This document shows positions 17,276-26,225 of a stretch of DNA of 64,000 bases, in pieces. Numbering within the stretch: position 1 is the first letter of the stretch; every line of letters starts with the position of its first letter. Origin of the DNA: Paenibacillus sinopodophylli (lineage in GTDB: Bacteria; Bacillota; Bacilli; Paenibacillales; Paenibacillaceae); the NCBI RefSeq assembly GCF_005930355.1, contig NZ_VDBO01000014.1, forward strand, positions 57,833 through 121,832, given 5' to 3'. The notes under the pieces were generated by a model that saw nothing but the letters and a program-made list of their open reading frames with translations, did no database searches and was not told the origin of the DNA. A program made the translations under genes and the position numbers.

Positions 17276-19033
17276 ATGAGCAACTTGGAATGGATCAAGA
17301 AAATGACAAAGCGAATTGTAGTAGCGAGCTTGCTGCTCTCGCTTGTGCTGACAGGTATTGGAACGAAGGAAGAAGCAAATGCGGCAGAGCGTCAACCCAT
17401 TAATTTGGTGTTTGTGCACGGCTCGAAGCAGATGACTTTGAACGGCAAGGCGATACAAATGACCACGCCACTGCCTGTAGTAAAGGGAGTCACGATGATT
17501 CCAATCCGTACGATTGCGAATTCAGTAGGAGCAAGCGTATATAATGATAGTAAAGGCACTCATATCGATACGTATTTCAACAAAGTAACCTTGAATCTCA
17601 ATATGCGCGGTGCTAATCGAAACGGCAGCTACCTGTTATTGCCGAACGCAGCTACACGAATTAACGGTACGATGCATGTTCCATTATCCGCAGTAAAGCT
17701 GCTATGGAATGCTAACTATGTGTACAATGCAGAGTTGAAGCAGATTAGCATTACGATTCAGCCGGAACCGAATGTGGCTCCAATCGCGAAATTCACAGCT
17801 CCTCTTGTAGTCAAGCAGGGCGAGAATATCATTTATGAGGATCTTAGCTACGATCCCGATGGCAAAATCATAAAAACGAATTGGACAGGCCGTAAAAGCA
17901 CGTATTTCGAGCCTGGTGTATATAGCGTAACTCTAAGTGTTTATGACAATGAGGGCCTAAGCAGCGAGACCGTTGCACAGGACATTATCGTTACGGATGA
18001 GATTATGTACACACCGTATGAATATTATTTGCGTTACGGTAATCCCGGGGATAAATTTGAGCTTGACGGGAAGCTGATGAATACGTTCAAAGAGGTCGAT
18101 ACGATTGAATCGAAATCTGGCCGGACGCTTTATATGTCCAATGCTCCTGAACGGTTTTTCGGAGAAGGCTTGCTTTATGAGGATACGTTGAACGATCCAA
18201 GCCGTTTGTTCTTACACCATCGCAACGGTTCTGAGAATCGGCTGAAGCTTGCCGTTGTCGTGACGAATAAGGGGACGGAGAGCGTTACGCTGACCGTTGG
18301 CAACCGTGGATTGGCGGGGCCTAGCGTGAGCGCCTTGCAATTCGGATCAGCTGCTGTAGCTAGATATTTTGCGGTATCGCAGCCGCGTGAGCTAGTGATT
18401 GAGCCAGGTATGTCCATCAACCTCATGCCTGAAATGGAGAAAATAATCATGAACCCGGATGAAGGCTTTTCCGGTCTGATTGACGTAGACATGGATGGCG
18501 AATTGACGTTCTCGACCATGGCATTACAAGAGTACACAGATCCAGTGAGTGCTGTATTCTTGCTCCCGCAGCTTGAAAAGGTCGGAAATCGCGGGAAGTT
18601 CTTCGATACGGATCAATATATTGAGGTAAATGAAAAAGTCGGCGTTACGGAGAGCAAGCTTAGACTTGGTCAACGTGGCCCCGCGATGGCGGGCGTAGAT
18701 GCGCTGACTGGGGGCATGACGATCAATGGCGGCGAGTATGGCGCTGTGACAACGATCAAGCTGAAAAATGTCGCTTATGGAACTAGAATTATTTTGAATC
18801 CCCGCGCTGGTGTTTTCCAGGGGGCAGTTACAGTGAATGGTAAAGTGGTATCAGTACCGTCAGGTGGGCACGTGAAGGTTGGCGAGGGTGCTCTCCTTTA
18901 TACACAGCTTCAACCTGAGGGGGCTGCTGGACAACAGAAGGCGCCTGAGGTAACGATTCAGTATACATCACCTGGAGCAAGCTCATTGCCGATATTATTC
19001 GTATTTCTTCCAGCGTCAGATTTCCCATCTTAA
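17276..19033 (+). CDS. Secreted protein with copper-amine-oxidase-like N-domain and PKD domain
   Basis: 585 residues. GGAAGGAG lies seven bases before the chosen ATG; the frame extends 36 codons upstream without such a site. A Sec signal peptide (about 1-40, ending in a possible ANA cleavage site) is followed by a copper-amine-oxidase N-terminal-type domain, with KGVTMIPIRTIANSVGASV and TMHVPLSAVKLLW. A PKD-like domain (about 165-245) contains YDPDGKI and GVYSVTLSVYDNEG. The remaining ~330 residues are beta-rich and unrecognised. Such proteins are common surface proteins of Paenibacillaceae. Function unknown. Confidence 0.85.
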   Translation: MSNLEWIKKMTKRIVVASLLLSLVLTGIGTKEEANAAERQPINLVFVHGSKQMTLNGKAIQMTTPLPVVKGVTMIPIRTIANSVGASVYNDSKGTHIDTYFNKVTLNLNMRGANRNGSYLLLPNAATRINGTMHVPLSAVKLLWNANYVYNAELKQISITIQPEPNVAPIAKFTAPLVVKQGENIIYEDLSYDPDGKIIKTNWTGRKSTYFEPGVYSVTLSVYDNEGLSSETVAQDIIVTDEIMYTPYEYYLRYGNPGDKFELDGKLMNTFKEVDTIESKSGRTLYMSNAPERFFGEGLLYEDTLNDPSRLFLHHRNGSENRLKLAVVVTNKGTESVTLTVGNRGLAGPSVSALQFGSAAVARYFAVSQPRELVIEPGMSINLMPEMEKIIMNPDEGFSGLIDVDMDGELTFSTMALQEYTDPVSAVFLLPQLEKVGNRGKFFDTDQYIEVNEKVGVTESKLRLGQRGPAMAGVDALTGGMTINGGEYGAVTTIKLKNVAYGTRIILNPRAGVFQGAVTVNGKVVSVPSGGHVKVGEGALLYTQLQPEGAAGQQKAPEVTIQYTSPGASSLPILFVFLPASDFPS

Positions 19034-19041
19034 CCGAATAG

Positions 19042-19088
19042 AGGGCTGACTCCCATGGCTGTTGCCTCGCGGAGCAGCCCTTTTTTTG
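19042..19088 (+). terminator. Terminator of the PKD-protein gene
   Basis: AGGGCTG (19042-19048) pairs with CAGCCCT (19075-19081) across a long loop, followed by seven T residues. Confidence 0.8.
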
Positions 19089-19160
19089 TGGTTCGACCTT
19101 CCTGTCATGTATAATAGAATGAGGTTATTATGATTTGAACCATTTGGGAGGATGATCAGC

Positions 19161-20144
19161 ATGGATCAACCAATTACAAATAACGGCGAAACCGGAGCCG
19201 AAGCGAAAGCGATGTTTGCTGGAGGCTGCTTCTGGTGCATGGTTTCTCCATTCGAGGAAATGCCGGGCATTATCTCGGTCGTATCCGGCTATACGGGCGG
19301 GCATACCGTCAACCCGACATACCAGGAGGTTTGTTCGGAGACGACGGGACATACGGAGGCTGTGCAAATTACGTACAACCCCCAAGTATTCCCGTATGAG
19401 AAGCTGCTTAGCATTTTCTGGATGCAGATTGATCCGACGGATGCAGGCGGCCAGTTCCATGATCGCGGCGATTCTTACCGGACGGGCATTTATTATTACG
19501 ATGAGAAGCAGCATGAGCTGGCTGAGGCTTCCAAGCAGGAGCTTGCGGCAAGCGGCCGTTTCGATCGTCCGATCATTACCGAAATCGAGCCTGCACAAAC
19601 CTTTTACCCTGCAGAGGATTATCATCAGGGCTATCATAAATCGAATCCGTACCGATACAAAATGTACCGCAAAGGCTCCGGGCGTGATGCGTTTATCGCA
19701 CAAAACTGGACCATAAAGAAAAATAAAGAAGAGCTTAAACAGCGCCTGACTCCCATTCAGTACGAAGTGACGCAAAACAGCGGGACAGAACGACCGTTCA
19801 CAGGCGAATACTGGGATCACACCGAGGATGGCATCTACGTGGACATTGTATCAGGCGAGCCGCTCTTCAGCTCGCGTGATAAATACGATGCAGGCTGCGG
19901 CTGGCCAAGCTTCACGAAGCCGCTGCAAGCTTCTGCAATAGCCGAGCATACCGATTCTTCGCATTATATGGTAAGGGTTGAGGTTCGCAGCAAAGAGGGC
20001 GATTCCCATCTTGGCCATGTGTTCGATGATGGTCCTAAGCCAACTGGACTTCGCTACTGCATCAATTCAGCATCGCTGAAATTTGTTGGCAAAGATAAGC
20101 TGGAGCAAGAAGGATACGGAGAGTACCGTCATTTGTTCGAATAA
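19161..20144 (+). CDS. msrAB: Bifunctional methionine sulfoxide reductase MsrA-MsrB
   Basis: 327 residues. The MsrA domain (about 15-165) has the catalytic GGCFWCMVSPFE motif with Cys23, SGYTGG and the YHQGYH region. The MsrB domain (about 190-325) has AGCGWPSF, SHLGHVFDDGP and the catalytic cysteine in LRYCINSASLKF. The CxxC zinc ligands of many MsrBs are absent. The two activities repair S- and R-methionine sulfoxide. GGGAGG lies nine bases before the chosen ATG; an ATG directly abutting it at 19152 is too close. Probably transcribed with the nitroreductase gene that follows. Confidence 0.96.
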   Translation: MDQPITNNGETGAEAKAMFAGGCFWCMVSPFEEMPGIISVVSGYTGGHTVNPTYQEVCSETTGHTEAVQITYNPQVFPYEKLLSIFWMQIDPTDAGGQFHDRGDSYRTGIYYYDEKQHELAEASKQELAASGRFDRPIITEIEPAQTFYPAEDYHQGYHKSNPYRYKMYRKGSGRDAFIAQNWTIKKNKEELKQRLTPIQYEVTQNSGTERPFTGEYWDHTEDGIYVDIVSGEPLFSSRDKYDAGCGWPSFTKPLQASAIAEHTDSSHYMVRVEVRSKEGDSHLGHVFDDGPKPTGLRYCINSASLKFVGKDKLEQEGYGEYRHLFE

Positions 20145-20190
20145 CATTTCTTAGCCATCCATACCACTATGAACGGAGGCGTTACGAGAT

Positions 20191-20760
20191 ATGAACATAG
20201 AAGAAGCGATTCGCTCGCGTAGAACAATTGGAAGAGTGAAGAAGGATCCGGTCGAACGCGCACTAATTGAGAAGCTGCTGGATGCAGCAGTATGGGCTCC
20301 GAGCCATCATAATACACAGCCATGGTCCTTTATCGTCATGACAGGTGAAGGGCGGGCGAGGCTAGCCGAAGGTTACGCACGAGTGTCTGCGGCAGCCGTT
20401 CCTGAGCTTAGCGGACAGGAGCTAGAGGACAGACTGGTCAAGGAGCGTACCAAAGCCTATCGCGCTCCTGTAATTATCGCAGCGGTTTGCTCGCCTTCCG
20501 ATGATCCGCGTGCCGTACTTGAGGAAGAGCTTGCGGCTGCTCAAGCAGCTGTGCAGAACCTGCTTCTAGCAGCTCACGCGAACGGCCTCGGTGCCATTTG
20601 GCGCTCTGGCGATCCGATGTACCATCCGCTGATGAGAGACACGCTCGGTCTAGCGGAGAAAGATCAAATCGTCGCACTCATCTATCTAGGTTATCCAGAT
20701 ATGACTCCGCCGGAGCCGCAGCGCATACCCGCAACCGCTAAAACGGTTTGGTTGGTGTAA
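20191..20760 (+). CDS. Nitroreductase family protein
   Basis: 189 residues of the FMN-dependent nitroreductase family, closest in layout to the small YdjA-like members: EAIRSRRTIGR at the N-terminus, AAVWAPSHHNTQPW near 30, and the late ANGLGAIWRSGD block near 130 with LGYPDM near 170. It should be a homodimer using NAD(P)H. GGAGG precedes the ATG by about 11 bases. Position 46 bases after msrAB and the shared terminator suggest one redox-stress operon. Substrate unknown. Confidence 0.92.
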   Translation: MNIEEAIRSRRTIGRVKKDPVERALIEKLLDAAVWAPSHHNTQPWSFIVMTGEGRARLAEGYARVSAAAVPELSGQELEDRLVKERTKAYRAPVIIAAVCSPSDDPRAVLEEELAAAQAAVQNLLLAAHANGLGAIWRSGDPMYHPLMRDTLGLAEKDQIVALIYLGYPDMTPPEPQRIPATAKTVWLV

Positions 20761-20787
20761 GTTTATCTATGCAATAGTAGTGACAAT

Positions 20788-20834
20788 AGGCCATGCTGCT
20801 TTCCCTTATCGGGAAACGGCATGGCCTGCTGTTT
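20788..20834 (+). terminator. Terminator of msrAB-nitroreductase
   Basis: AGGCCATGC (20788-20796) pairs with GCATGGCCT (20819-20827). The interior adds TTTCCC with GGGAAA. A weak T-tract follows. It also lies just past the stop of the converging LysM-GH18 gene. Confidence 0.8.
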
Positions 20835-20850
20835 CTGAACGAACGTCAGG

Positions 20851-22128
20851 CTAAACAAGCTTTTTGATCGTGAAGTTCGCTTGCAGCACGTACCAGTTCT
20901 GCGGAAACGGAACACCAAGCACCCAGTAGCTGACGCCGCGCAAGTTGTATGCTTTGACGAGATTGAATTTGGCCTGTACACTGCGTGCATCCTCATACCA
21001 GACAACATGCTCGCGCCCTTCCTTGTCATAATATTGAAAGAATGGGGATTGCCCTTCTTCATCGTATTGAATGGTGGCTCCGAACTGATGTGCGCGGTTC
21101 ACGGCTGCTTGCGGACTGACGGTAGGTGCCCATTTGGCTCCTTGCACGTAAGGCAGTGTCCAATCATAACCGTATAACGGCATGCCCATCACGATTTTTT
21201 GCGATGGTATGACGCTTAGGGCATAAATCAGTACCTTATTAACCTCATTCAGCGGTGCAACGGCACGCGGCGGGCCGCCAGACCAGCCCCATTCGTAGGT
21301 CATTAGCACAACAAAATCTAGGATGCGCCCCATCGCAGCATAATCATGAGCCTCGTACAGCGTTCCAGTCTGATTGGCGCTCGTCTTAGGAGCAAGGCAG
21401 GCGGAGACAAGGTAGTTTTGCGGATGCAGATTGTCGACAAGCTTTTGCAAAAAGGCGTTGTAAAGCTCGCGATCAGCAGGCGGTACGTATTCGAAATCAA
21501 CGTTTAACGCGGTATAGCCCTTCTGCTTCATCGTGGCAAGGATGCTCGCAATAACGGATTGCTGCAGCGTAGGATTGCTTAGAATGGCATGGGCGATATC
21601 AGGGCTGAAGGTGCCGTTCTCGAAATTAGTAATAACCATCATCGGAGCGGTACGCGTCTGGTACGCAGCATTGATAATGGCTGAGTCGTCTAGCGGAGTA
21701 ATGGAGCCGTCTGCTTGGAGCCGATAGCTAAATGGGCTTAAATACGTCAAGTAAGGACCGATCTCTTCTACAATGGCGATACCGGCTGCCCCGAATTTCT
21801 CCGTATAAGCATTGACCTCAATGCTAGGCTTTGCTGCCTGCGGAATGACGAGCTGCTGGCCGGGATAAATGAGAGCGGGATTGCTAATGTTGTTCATGGC
21901 TGCCAGCTCTTGAAGGGTTACGCCGTAACGCCGAGCCAGCAGCCATAGGGTATCACCTACAAGCACCTTATGCGTAGTTGCACCTGCGGGAATAATGAGT
22001 GACTGACCGATGACTAGCGTATTCGCATCGCTCAACCCGTTGGCATTCACAAGGTCATTAACCGTAACATCGAATTTCTGTGCAAGCTTATAGAGCGTAT
22101 CGCCTTTCTGCACGACATGAATTTGCAC
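20851..22128 (-). CDS. LysM-GH18 spore cortex peptidoglycan hydrolase (SleL/YaaH-like)
   Basis: 425 residues, the size of B. subtilis YaaH. Two LysM repeats (about 1-48 and 51-97), beginning HVVQKGDTLYKLAQKF and HKVLVGDTLWLLARRY, bind peptidoglycan. A GH18 glycosidase domain (about 105-425) has the catalytic strand ALNVDFEYVP and LMTYEWGWSGG. SleL-type enzymes are N-acetylglucosaminidases that break cortex fragments during germination. No signal peptide is present, as is usual for spore-coat-located YaaH. Start is GTG with AGGAGG ten bases upstream. Sporulation-sigma control is expected from the family, but I could not assign a clear promoter. Confidence 0.93.
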   Translation of the reverse strand: MQIHVVQKGDTLYKLAQKFDVTVNDLVNANGLSDANTLVIGQSLIIPAGATTHKVLVGDTLWLLARRYGVTLQELAAMNNISNPALIYPGQQLVIPQAAKPSIEVNAYTEKFGAAGIAIVEEIGPYLTYLSPFSYRLQADGSITPLDDSAIINAAYQTRTAPMMVITNFENGTFSPDIAHAILSNPTLQQSVIASILATMKQKGYTALNVDFEYVPPADRELYNAFLQKLVDNLHPQNYLVSACLAPKTSANQTGTLYEAHDYAAMGRILDFVVLMTYEWGWSGGPPRAVAPLNEVNKVLIYALSVIPSQKIVMGMPLYGYDWTLPYVQGAKWAPTVSPQAAVNRAHQFGATIQYDEEGQSPFFQYYDKEGREHVVWYEDARSVQAKFNLVKAYNLRGVSYWVLGVPFPQNWYVLQANFTIKKLV

Positions 22129-22447
22129 CGTGGCAGAGCCTCCTCTATTATTTTGATATTCATATGTTATAACTGTATTCAGCGAATCCTATTATTAGTC
22201 AGCAAAAGACATTTCAAAACCATTCCATAGCTTTCCTGCACACACGCAGGATAGACGCGGCAGCAGGTTGATTGAGTGGGAGACTAGGGAGGCTGTGCAG
22301 AAAGTTGATTATACATGTGTGATCATTTTATTTCGGTTAAGGGATTATCGAGTGCAGGCGCTTTCGATACTTATGACGTTGCTTAGGTCAGCATAGGTGT
22401 TCTCAAGCGCTGCGCCATCAGAGGGCAGCGATAGCCGTTTCACCTTG
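22129..22447. other. Gap upstream of the purine operon
   Basis: About 320 bases without a gene. A hairpin-forming segment CGCTGC...GGCAGCG occurs at about 22408-22429, next to repeat copy A. Nothing else is recognised. Confidence 0.4.
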
Positions 22448-22548
22448 GAATATAAGCATTTATAAGGTTGTTCGCTTAAAAAGGGCTTATATTTCACCGT
22501 CAAAGCTACTTCAGCGTCTTAAAGAACGCCGAAGGTGTTTTTGCTTGA
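22448..22548. repeat. Intergenic hairpin repeat, copy A
   Basis: Two hairpins joined by CACCGTCAAAGCT. The first (22448-22494) has outer arms AATATAAG/CTTATATT and inner arms around a GTTGTTCG loop. The second is TTCAGCGT/ACGCCGAA (one mismatch) followed by AGGTGTTTTTGC. This copy is slightly degraded and lies before the pur promoter, outside the pur transcript. Confidence 0.8.
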
Positions 22549-22626
22549 ATGCGCTAGTTGCTTGTGTAGACGACTATGCTCTTAAAATTGGGTATTCCGC
22601 TCTGGATTATGATTAGTTTTATTCAA

Positions 22627-22670
22627 AAAAACGAACCTTTATAAAACATTGTCTTTTAATGTTCGTATTT
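22627..22670. promoter_or_regulatory. Inverted pair of PurR boxes (purE)
   Basis: AAAAACGAACCTT (22627-22639) and inverted AATGTTCGTATTT (22658-22670), 18 bases apart, match the Bacillus PurBox pattern AWWWCCGAACWWT with its CGAAC core. They end two bases before the -35 element, so PurR would block RNA polymerase until PRPP releases it. Confidence 0.85.
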
Positions 22671-22672
22671 CA

Positions 22673-22701
22673 TTGACAGTGCTTTGGGGATTAGATAAAC
22701 T
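22673..22701 (+). promoter_or_regulatory. SigA-type promoter of the pur operon
   Basis: TTGACA at 22673-22678 and TAAACT at 22696-22701 with a 17-base spacer. The predicted RNA starts near 22708, just before a stable hairpin GGCGGA/TCCGCC (22715-22730) that could protect its 5' end. Confidence 0.7.
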
Positions 22702-22766
22702 AGAATAGGTTTGAGGCGGAGCACTCCGCCACACTTTAAATTAGACGATTATTCATTTACATTCAT

Positions 22767-22831
22767 CTCGTATATATTTGGGATAAGGCCTGAATGTTTC
22801 TACCCGGAAACCTTAATTTTCGGACTACGAG
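22767..22831 (+). ncRNA. Guanine-class purine riboswitch (purE operon)
   Basis: P1 arms CTCGTA (22767-22772) and TACGAG (22826-22831); GTTTCTACC J2/3 segment; P2 TTTGGG/CCTGAA with an ATAAGG loop; P3 CCGGAAA/TTTTCGG. The specificity base in GGACTACG is C, so guanine/hypoxanthine. It sits about 60 bases into the leader. The nearest convincing T-run hairpin is over 200 bases downstream, unlike the compact pbuG switch. Confidence 0.92.
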
Positions 22832-23109
22832 CAAGATGAGACGACAAGCGGTTCTGAAGCAATATTGAACCGCCATACAGCAAGCTCGCAGCAAGCAGAT
22901 GCCCGTTTAATTGGACATAGGTTGCCTCTCTAACGGGGCAGCCTACTGCTGTCTCTATGGCAACGTATCGCAGCTTGTATCGTCATCATTAAAGTGAAGC
23001 ATGACTGATTGGGTATTGTTAGCAATGCCAATCGTTCCTTACGCTTCTGCTCAAGTCCTGCGGCACTCCTATCTCTATGGTGGCTGACGGGCTATTTCTG
23101 TTTTTTTAA
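22832..23109 (+). other. Long purE leader with hairpins and candidate attenuator
   Basis: Untranslated leader. It contains GCGGTTC...GAACCGC (about 22856-22881), then two overlapping and mutually exclusive pairings, GCCCGTT with AACGGGGC (22903 to about 22940) and GTTGCC with GGCAAC (about 22921-22965). At its end is an imperfect hairpin (AGTCC/GGGCT outer, CGGC/GCTG inner, about 23054-23092) followed by ATTTCTG and seven T residues (23101-23107). The last is the best candidate terminator for the riboswitch. Structure was judged by eye. Confidence 0.5.
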
Positions 23110-23207
23110 AAATATAAGGAAGTATAAGATTCAATCTTATACTCTGCTTATATTTCACCGTCAAAGCTCCATCAGCGTCTAAGGACGCTGAAGGCGTTTT
23201 TGCTTGA
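23110..23207 (+). repeat. Intergenic hairpin repeat, copy B (in pur leader)
   Basis: Same module as copies A and C. Hairpin 1 (23110-23155) keeps outer arms AAATATAAG/CTTATATTT, but its inner stem is AGTATAAGA/TCTTATACT, changed on both arms relative to copy C. Hairpin 2 is TCAGCGTC/GACGCTGA with loop TAAG, followed by AGGCGTTTTTGC. It ends 42 bases before purE and could itself act as an attenuator. Confidence 0.85.
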
Positions 23208-23249
23208 TAAATGAAATATAATCCTATTAACGAAAGTGGGTTTGATCGC

Positions 23250-23735
23250 ATGTCTGCGAAGGTAGGCGTTATCATGGGCAGCAAATCGGATTGGGACACA
23301 ATGAAATTAGCCTGTGATGTGCTGGAGGAATTGCAAATTCCTTATGAGAAAAAAGTCGTCTCGGCGCATCGTACACCGGATTTGATGTTTGAATACGCGG
23401 AAACTGCGGTAGCACGCGGGCTTAAGGTCATTATCGCCGGAGCCGGAGGAGCCGCACATTTGCCCGGCATGGTCGCTGCAAAGACGATTCTGCCGGTTAT
23501 TGGCGTTCCCGTGAAATCATCCAATCTGAGCGGATTGGATTCACTGCTCTCCATTGTTCAAATGCCGGGCGGCATTCCCGTTGCAACTGTTGCAATAGGC
23601 AACGCTGGCGGTACGAATGCCGGCCTGCTGGCCGCACAGATGCTAGGAGCGTTCGATCCTGAGGTGCAAGCGCGTGTAGAAGCACGTCGCGAGCGCGTGA
23701 AGCAGGAAGTGCTGGAAAGCAGTGAAACGCTATGA
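23250..23735 (+). CDS. purE: N5-CAIR mutase
   Basis: 161 residues, class I PurE. VGVIMGSKSDWDTM at the N-terminus, SAHRTPDLM near 40, IIAGAGGAAHLPGM near 65 and VQMPGGIPVATVAIGNAG near 115 are the conserved blocks. It rearranges N5-carboxyaminoimidazole ribonucleotide (the PurK product) to CAIR. The start was set at the ATG giving the usual N-terminus; its ribosome site is weak (AAGTGGG). First gene of purEKBCSQLFMNHD; its stop overlaps purK. Confidence 0.97.
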   Translation: MSAKVGVIMGSKSDWDTMKLACDVLEELQIPYEKKVVSAHRTPDLMFEYAETAVARGLKVIIAGAGGAAHLPGMVAAKTILPVIGVPVKSSNLSGLDSLLSIVQMPGGIPVATVAIGNAGGTNAGLLAAQMLGAFDPEVQARVEARRERVKQEVLESSETL

Positions 23736-24907
23736 GCAGCGATACAAATAAGCGATTAATGAAGACGCTGCTTCCAGGCAGCACGATCGGCATTCTAGGA
23801 GGCGGTCAGCTTGGCCGCATGATGGCGAATGCAGGAAGTGCGATGGGCTATAGGTTCATCGCGCTCGATCCGGTAATGGACAGTCCGGCAGGTCAGGTTG
23901 CTGAGCAGATCGTGGCGGCATACGATGACCGCGAAGCAGCGAGAGAGCTCGCGAAGCGCTCAGACGTCATTACGTACGAGTTCGAGAATGTCGATGCCGA
24001 AGTAGCGAAGATGCTGATGGATGAATCGTATGTGCCGCAAGGAAGCGAGCTGCTCTATACAACGCAGCATCGTCTTCGGGAGAAACGTGCGATTGAAGCA
24101 GCAGGCGTCAAGGTGGCTCCATACCGCGAGATTAGAAGCGTGGACGAGCTCCGTGAGGCGGTAGTAGCTTTCGGAACGCCTTGCGTGCTGAAGACAGCAA
24201 TGGGCGGCTATGACGGCAAAGGCCAATGGGTCATTCGCAGCACGGATGAGATTGAAGAGGCATATGAGACGCTCTCCCGTGCGAAGGTGCAGCTTGTGCT
24301 CGAGCAGTTCATTCGCTTTGAGAAGGAAATATCAGTAATCGCGGCGAGAAGCCCGCAGGGTGAGATTAAGACGTTTCCCGCAGCGGAGAACATTCACGTC
24401 GATAATATATTGCATTTGTCTATCGTACCCGCGAGAATCAGCGAGGAGCTTCAGCGTGAAGCGGAGCAGCTTGCTACGCGAATCGCAGAAGGGCTTGGCG
24501 CTGTTGGTCTGATCGCGGTAGAGCTGTTCGTGACGGCGGATGGGGAGCTATTCGTTAACGAGCTCGCGCCGCGCCCTCATAACAGTGGTCATTACACGAT
24601 GGAAGCTTGCCGGACGTCACAGTTCGAGCAGCATGTACGTGCAGTATGCAACCTACCGCTTGGAGATACAACGCTTATGAGCCCAGTGGTGATGGTCAAT
24701 GTGCTCGGACAGCATGTCGAGCCGCTGCTATCGTTAATGGCTCGCCAGGGTGAGTCGGCTGAACGACTGAAGGTTGCGCCTAAGGTGCATTTGTACGGAA
24801 AGAAAGACGCGGTTGTGAAACGTAAAATGGGACATGTCAACGTGCTCGCCGATAACACTCAGGCTGCACTTAGCTGGATTGAAGAAACAACTATTTGGAA
24901 GGTGTGA
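23732..24907 (+). CDS. purK: N5-CAIR synthetase (ATP-grasp)
   Basis: 391 residues, ATP-grasp. IGILGGGQLGRMMA near residue 18 binds AIR, LKTAMGGYDGKGQWVI near 150 belongs to the ATP-binding loop, and the metal site lies in LFVNELAPRPHNSGH near 275. Uses ATP and bicarbonate to carboxylate AIR. The ATG overlaps the purE stop (ATGA), indicating coupling. A second ATG nine codons in is an alternative start. Confidence 0.97.
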   Translation: MSSDTNKRLMKTLLPGSTIGILGGGQLGRMMANAGSAMGYRFIALDPVMDSPAGQVAEQIVAAYDDREAARELAKRSDVITYEFENVDAEVAKMLMDESYVPQGSELLYTTQHRLREKRAIEAAGVKVAPYREIRSVDELREAVVAFGTPCVLKTAMGGYDGKGQWVIRSTDEIEEAYETLSRAKVQLVLEQFIRFEKEISVIAARSPQGEIKTFPAAENIHVDNILHLSIVPARISEELQREAEQLATRIAEGLGAVGLIAVELFVTADGELFVNELAPRPHNSGHYTMEACRTSQFEQHVRAVCNLPLGDTTLMSPVVMVNVLGQHVEPLLSLMARQGESAERLKVAPKVHLYGKKDAVVKRKMGHVNVLADNTQAALSWIEETTIWKV

Positions 24908-24914
24908 ATCATTC

Positions 24915-26210
24915 ATGTTAGAGCGTTACAGCAGACCGGAAATGAGAGCGATTTGGACAGAAGAGAATAAATTCAGAGCATGGCTGGAAGTGGAGCTTTG
25001 CGCTTGCGAGGCTTGGTCTGAGCTCGGCGTAATTCCTAAGGAAGACGTAGTTGCGCTTCGCGCATCGGCTGATTTCGATATTGACCGTATTTACGAAATC
25101 GAGCAGGACACTCGTCATGACGTTATCGCGTTCACGCGTGCCGTATCCGAGAAAGCCGGCCCTGAGGGCAAATGGGTACATTACGGCCTAACTTCAACAG
25201 ACGTTGTGGATACGGCAATCGGTTACCTATTGCTGCAAGCCAACGCGATTCTGGTAAAGGATATCGAACGTTTCATCGAAATTCTCAAAAATAAAGCACT
25301 TCAATATAAAGACACGCCAATGATGGGCCGTACGCACGGCGTTCATGCACAGCCGACAACCTTCGGTCTCAAAATGGCACTATGGTACGAGGAAATGAAG
25401 CGTAACCTTGAGCGTTTCCATCATGCGGCTAACAATGTACAGTTCGGCAAAATGTCCGGTGCTGTAGGTACATTCGCAGATATCGATCCTTTTGTTGAAG
25501 AATTCGTATGTAACAAGCTGGGCATCACAGCTGCTCCGATCTCGACTCAAACGCTGCAGCGTGACCGTCACGCTGAATATATGGCAACTCTTGCGCTTGT
25601 CGCGTCTTCACTGGATAAGTTTGCAACGGAAATTCGCGCTTTGCAGAAGAGTGAATTCCGTGAAGTGGAAGAGCCGTTCGCGAAAGGTCAAAAGGGTTCA
25701 TCAGCAATGCCGCACAAACGCAACCCGATCGGCTGCGAGAACATCTCCGGCTTGTCGCGCGTTATTCGCGGACATATGGTTACAGCTTACGAGAACATTG
25801 CGCTTTGGCATGAACGCGACATCAGCCATTCTTCGGTTGAACGGATTATTTTGCCGGATGCAACGATGCTGTTGAACTACATGCTGAACCGCCTGGGCAA
25901 TATCATCAACAACCTGCAAGTGTTCCCTGAGAACATGAAGCGCAATATGCAAGCAACATACGGGGTGCCATTCTCTGGCCGTGTATTGACGAAGCTGATC
26001 GACAAAGGCTTCAGCCGCGAGAAAGCTTACGACACCGTACAGCCGCGCGCAATGCAAGCATGGGAAACACAGCGCCAGTTCCGCGATATTATCGGCGAAA
26101 CCGAAGAAATTACAAGCGTGTTGTCATCGGAAGAAATCGACGATTGCTTCAACCCTGCTTGGCATTTGAAGCATGTGGATACGATTTTTACGCGTTTGGG
26201 ATTGATCTAA
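24915..26210 (+). CDS. purB: Adenylosuccinate lyase
   Basis: 431 residues, identical in length to B. subtilis PurB. LERYSRPEMRAIWTEENKF is the typical N-terminus, HYGLTSTDVVDTA near 87 and MGRTHGVHAQPTTFG near 137 carry active-site histidines, and KGSSAMPHKRNP near 262 is the fumarase/ASL superfamily signature loop with the catalytic serine. Acts twice: SAICAR to AICAR and adenylosuccinate to AMP. GGAAGGTG precedes the ATG by 10 bases, overlapping the end of purK; the frame open further upstream lies inside purK and is not used. Confidence 0.97.
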   Translation: MLERYSRPEMRAIWTEENKFRAWLEVELCACEAWSELGVIPKEDVVALRASADFDIDRIYEIEQDTRHDVIAFTRAVSEKAGPEGKWVHYGLTSTDVVDTAIGYLLLQANAILVKDIERFIEILKNKALQYKDTPMMGRTHGVHAQPTTFGLKMALWYEEMKRNLERFHHAANNVQFGKMSGAVGTFADIDPFVEEFVCNKLGITAAPISTQTLQRDRHAEYMATLALVASSLDKFATEIRALQKSEFREVEEPFAKGQKGSSAMPHKRNPIGCENISGLSRVIRGHMVTAYENIALWHERDISHSSVERIILPDATMLLNYMLNRLGNIINNLQVFPENMKRNMQATYGVPFSGRVLTKLIDKGFSREKAYDTVQPRAMQAWETQRQFRDIIGETEEITSVLSSEEIDDCFNPAWHLKHVDTIFTRLGLI

Positions 26211-26225
26211 AGGGAGGCTGGCCTG

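Noticed and set aside
22832..23109. T-box or amino-acid leader ahead of purE
   Set aside because: No AGGGTGGNACCGCG-type antiterminator motif or specifier loop; a purine aptamer already explains the leader's sensor.
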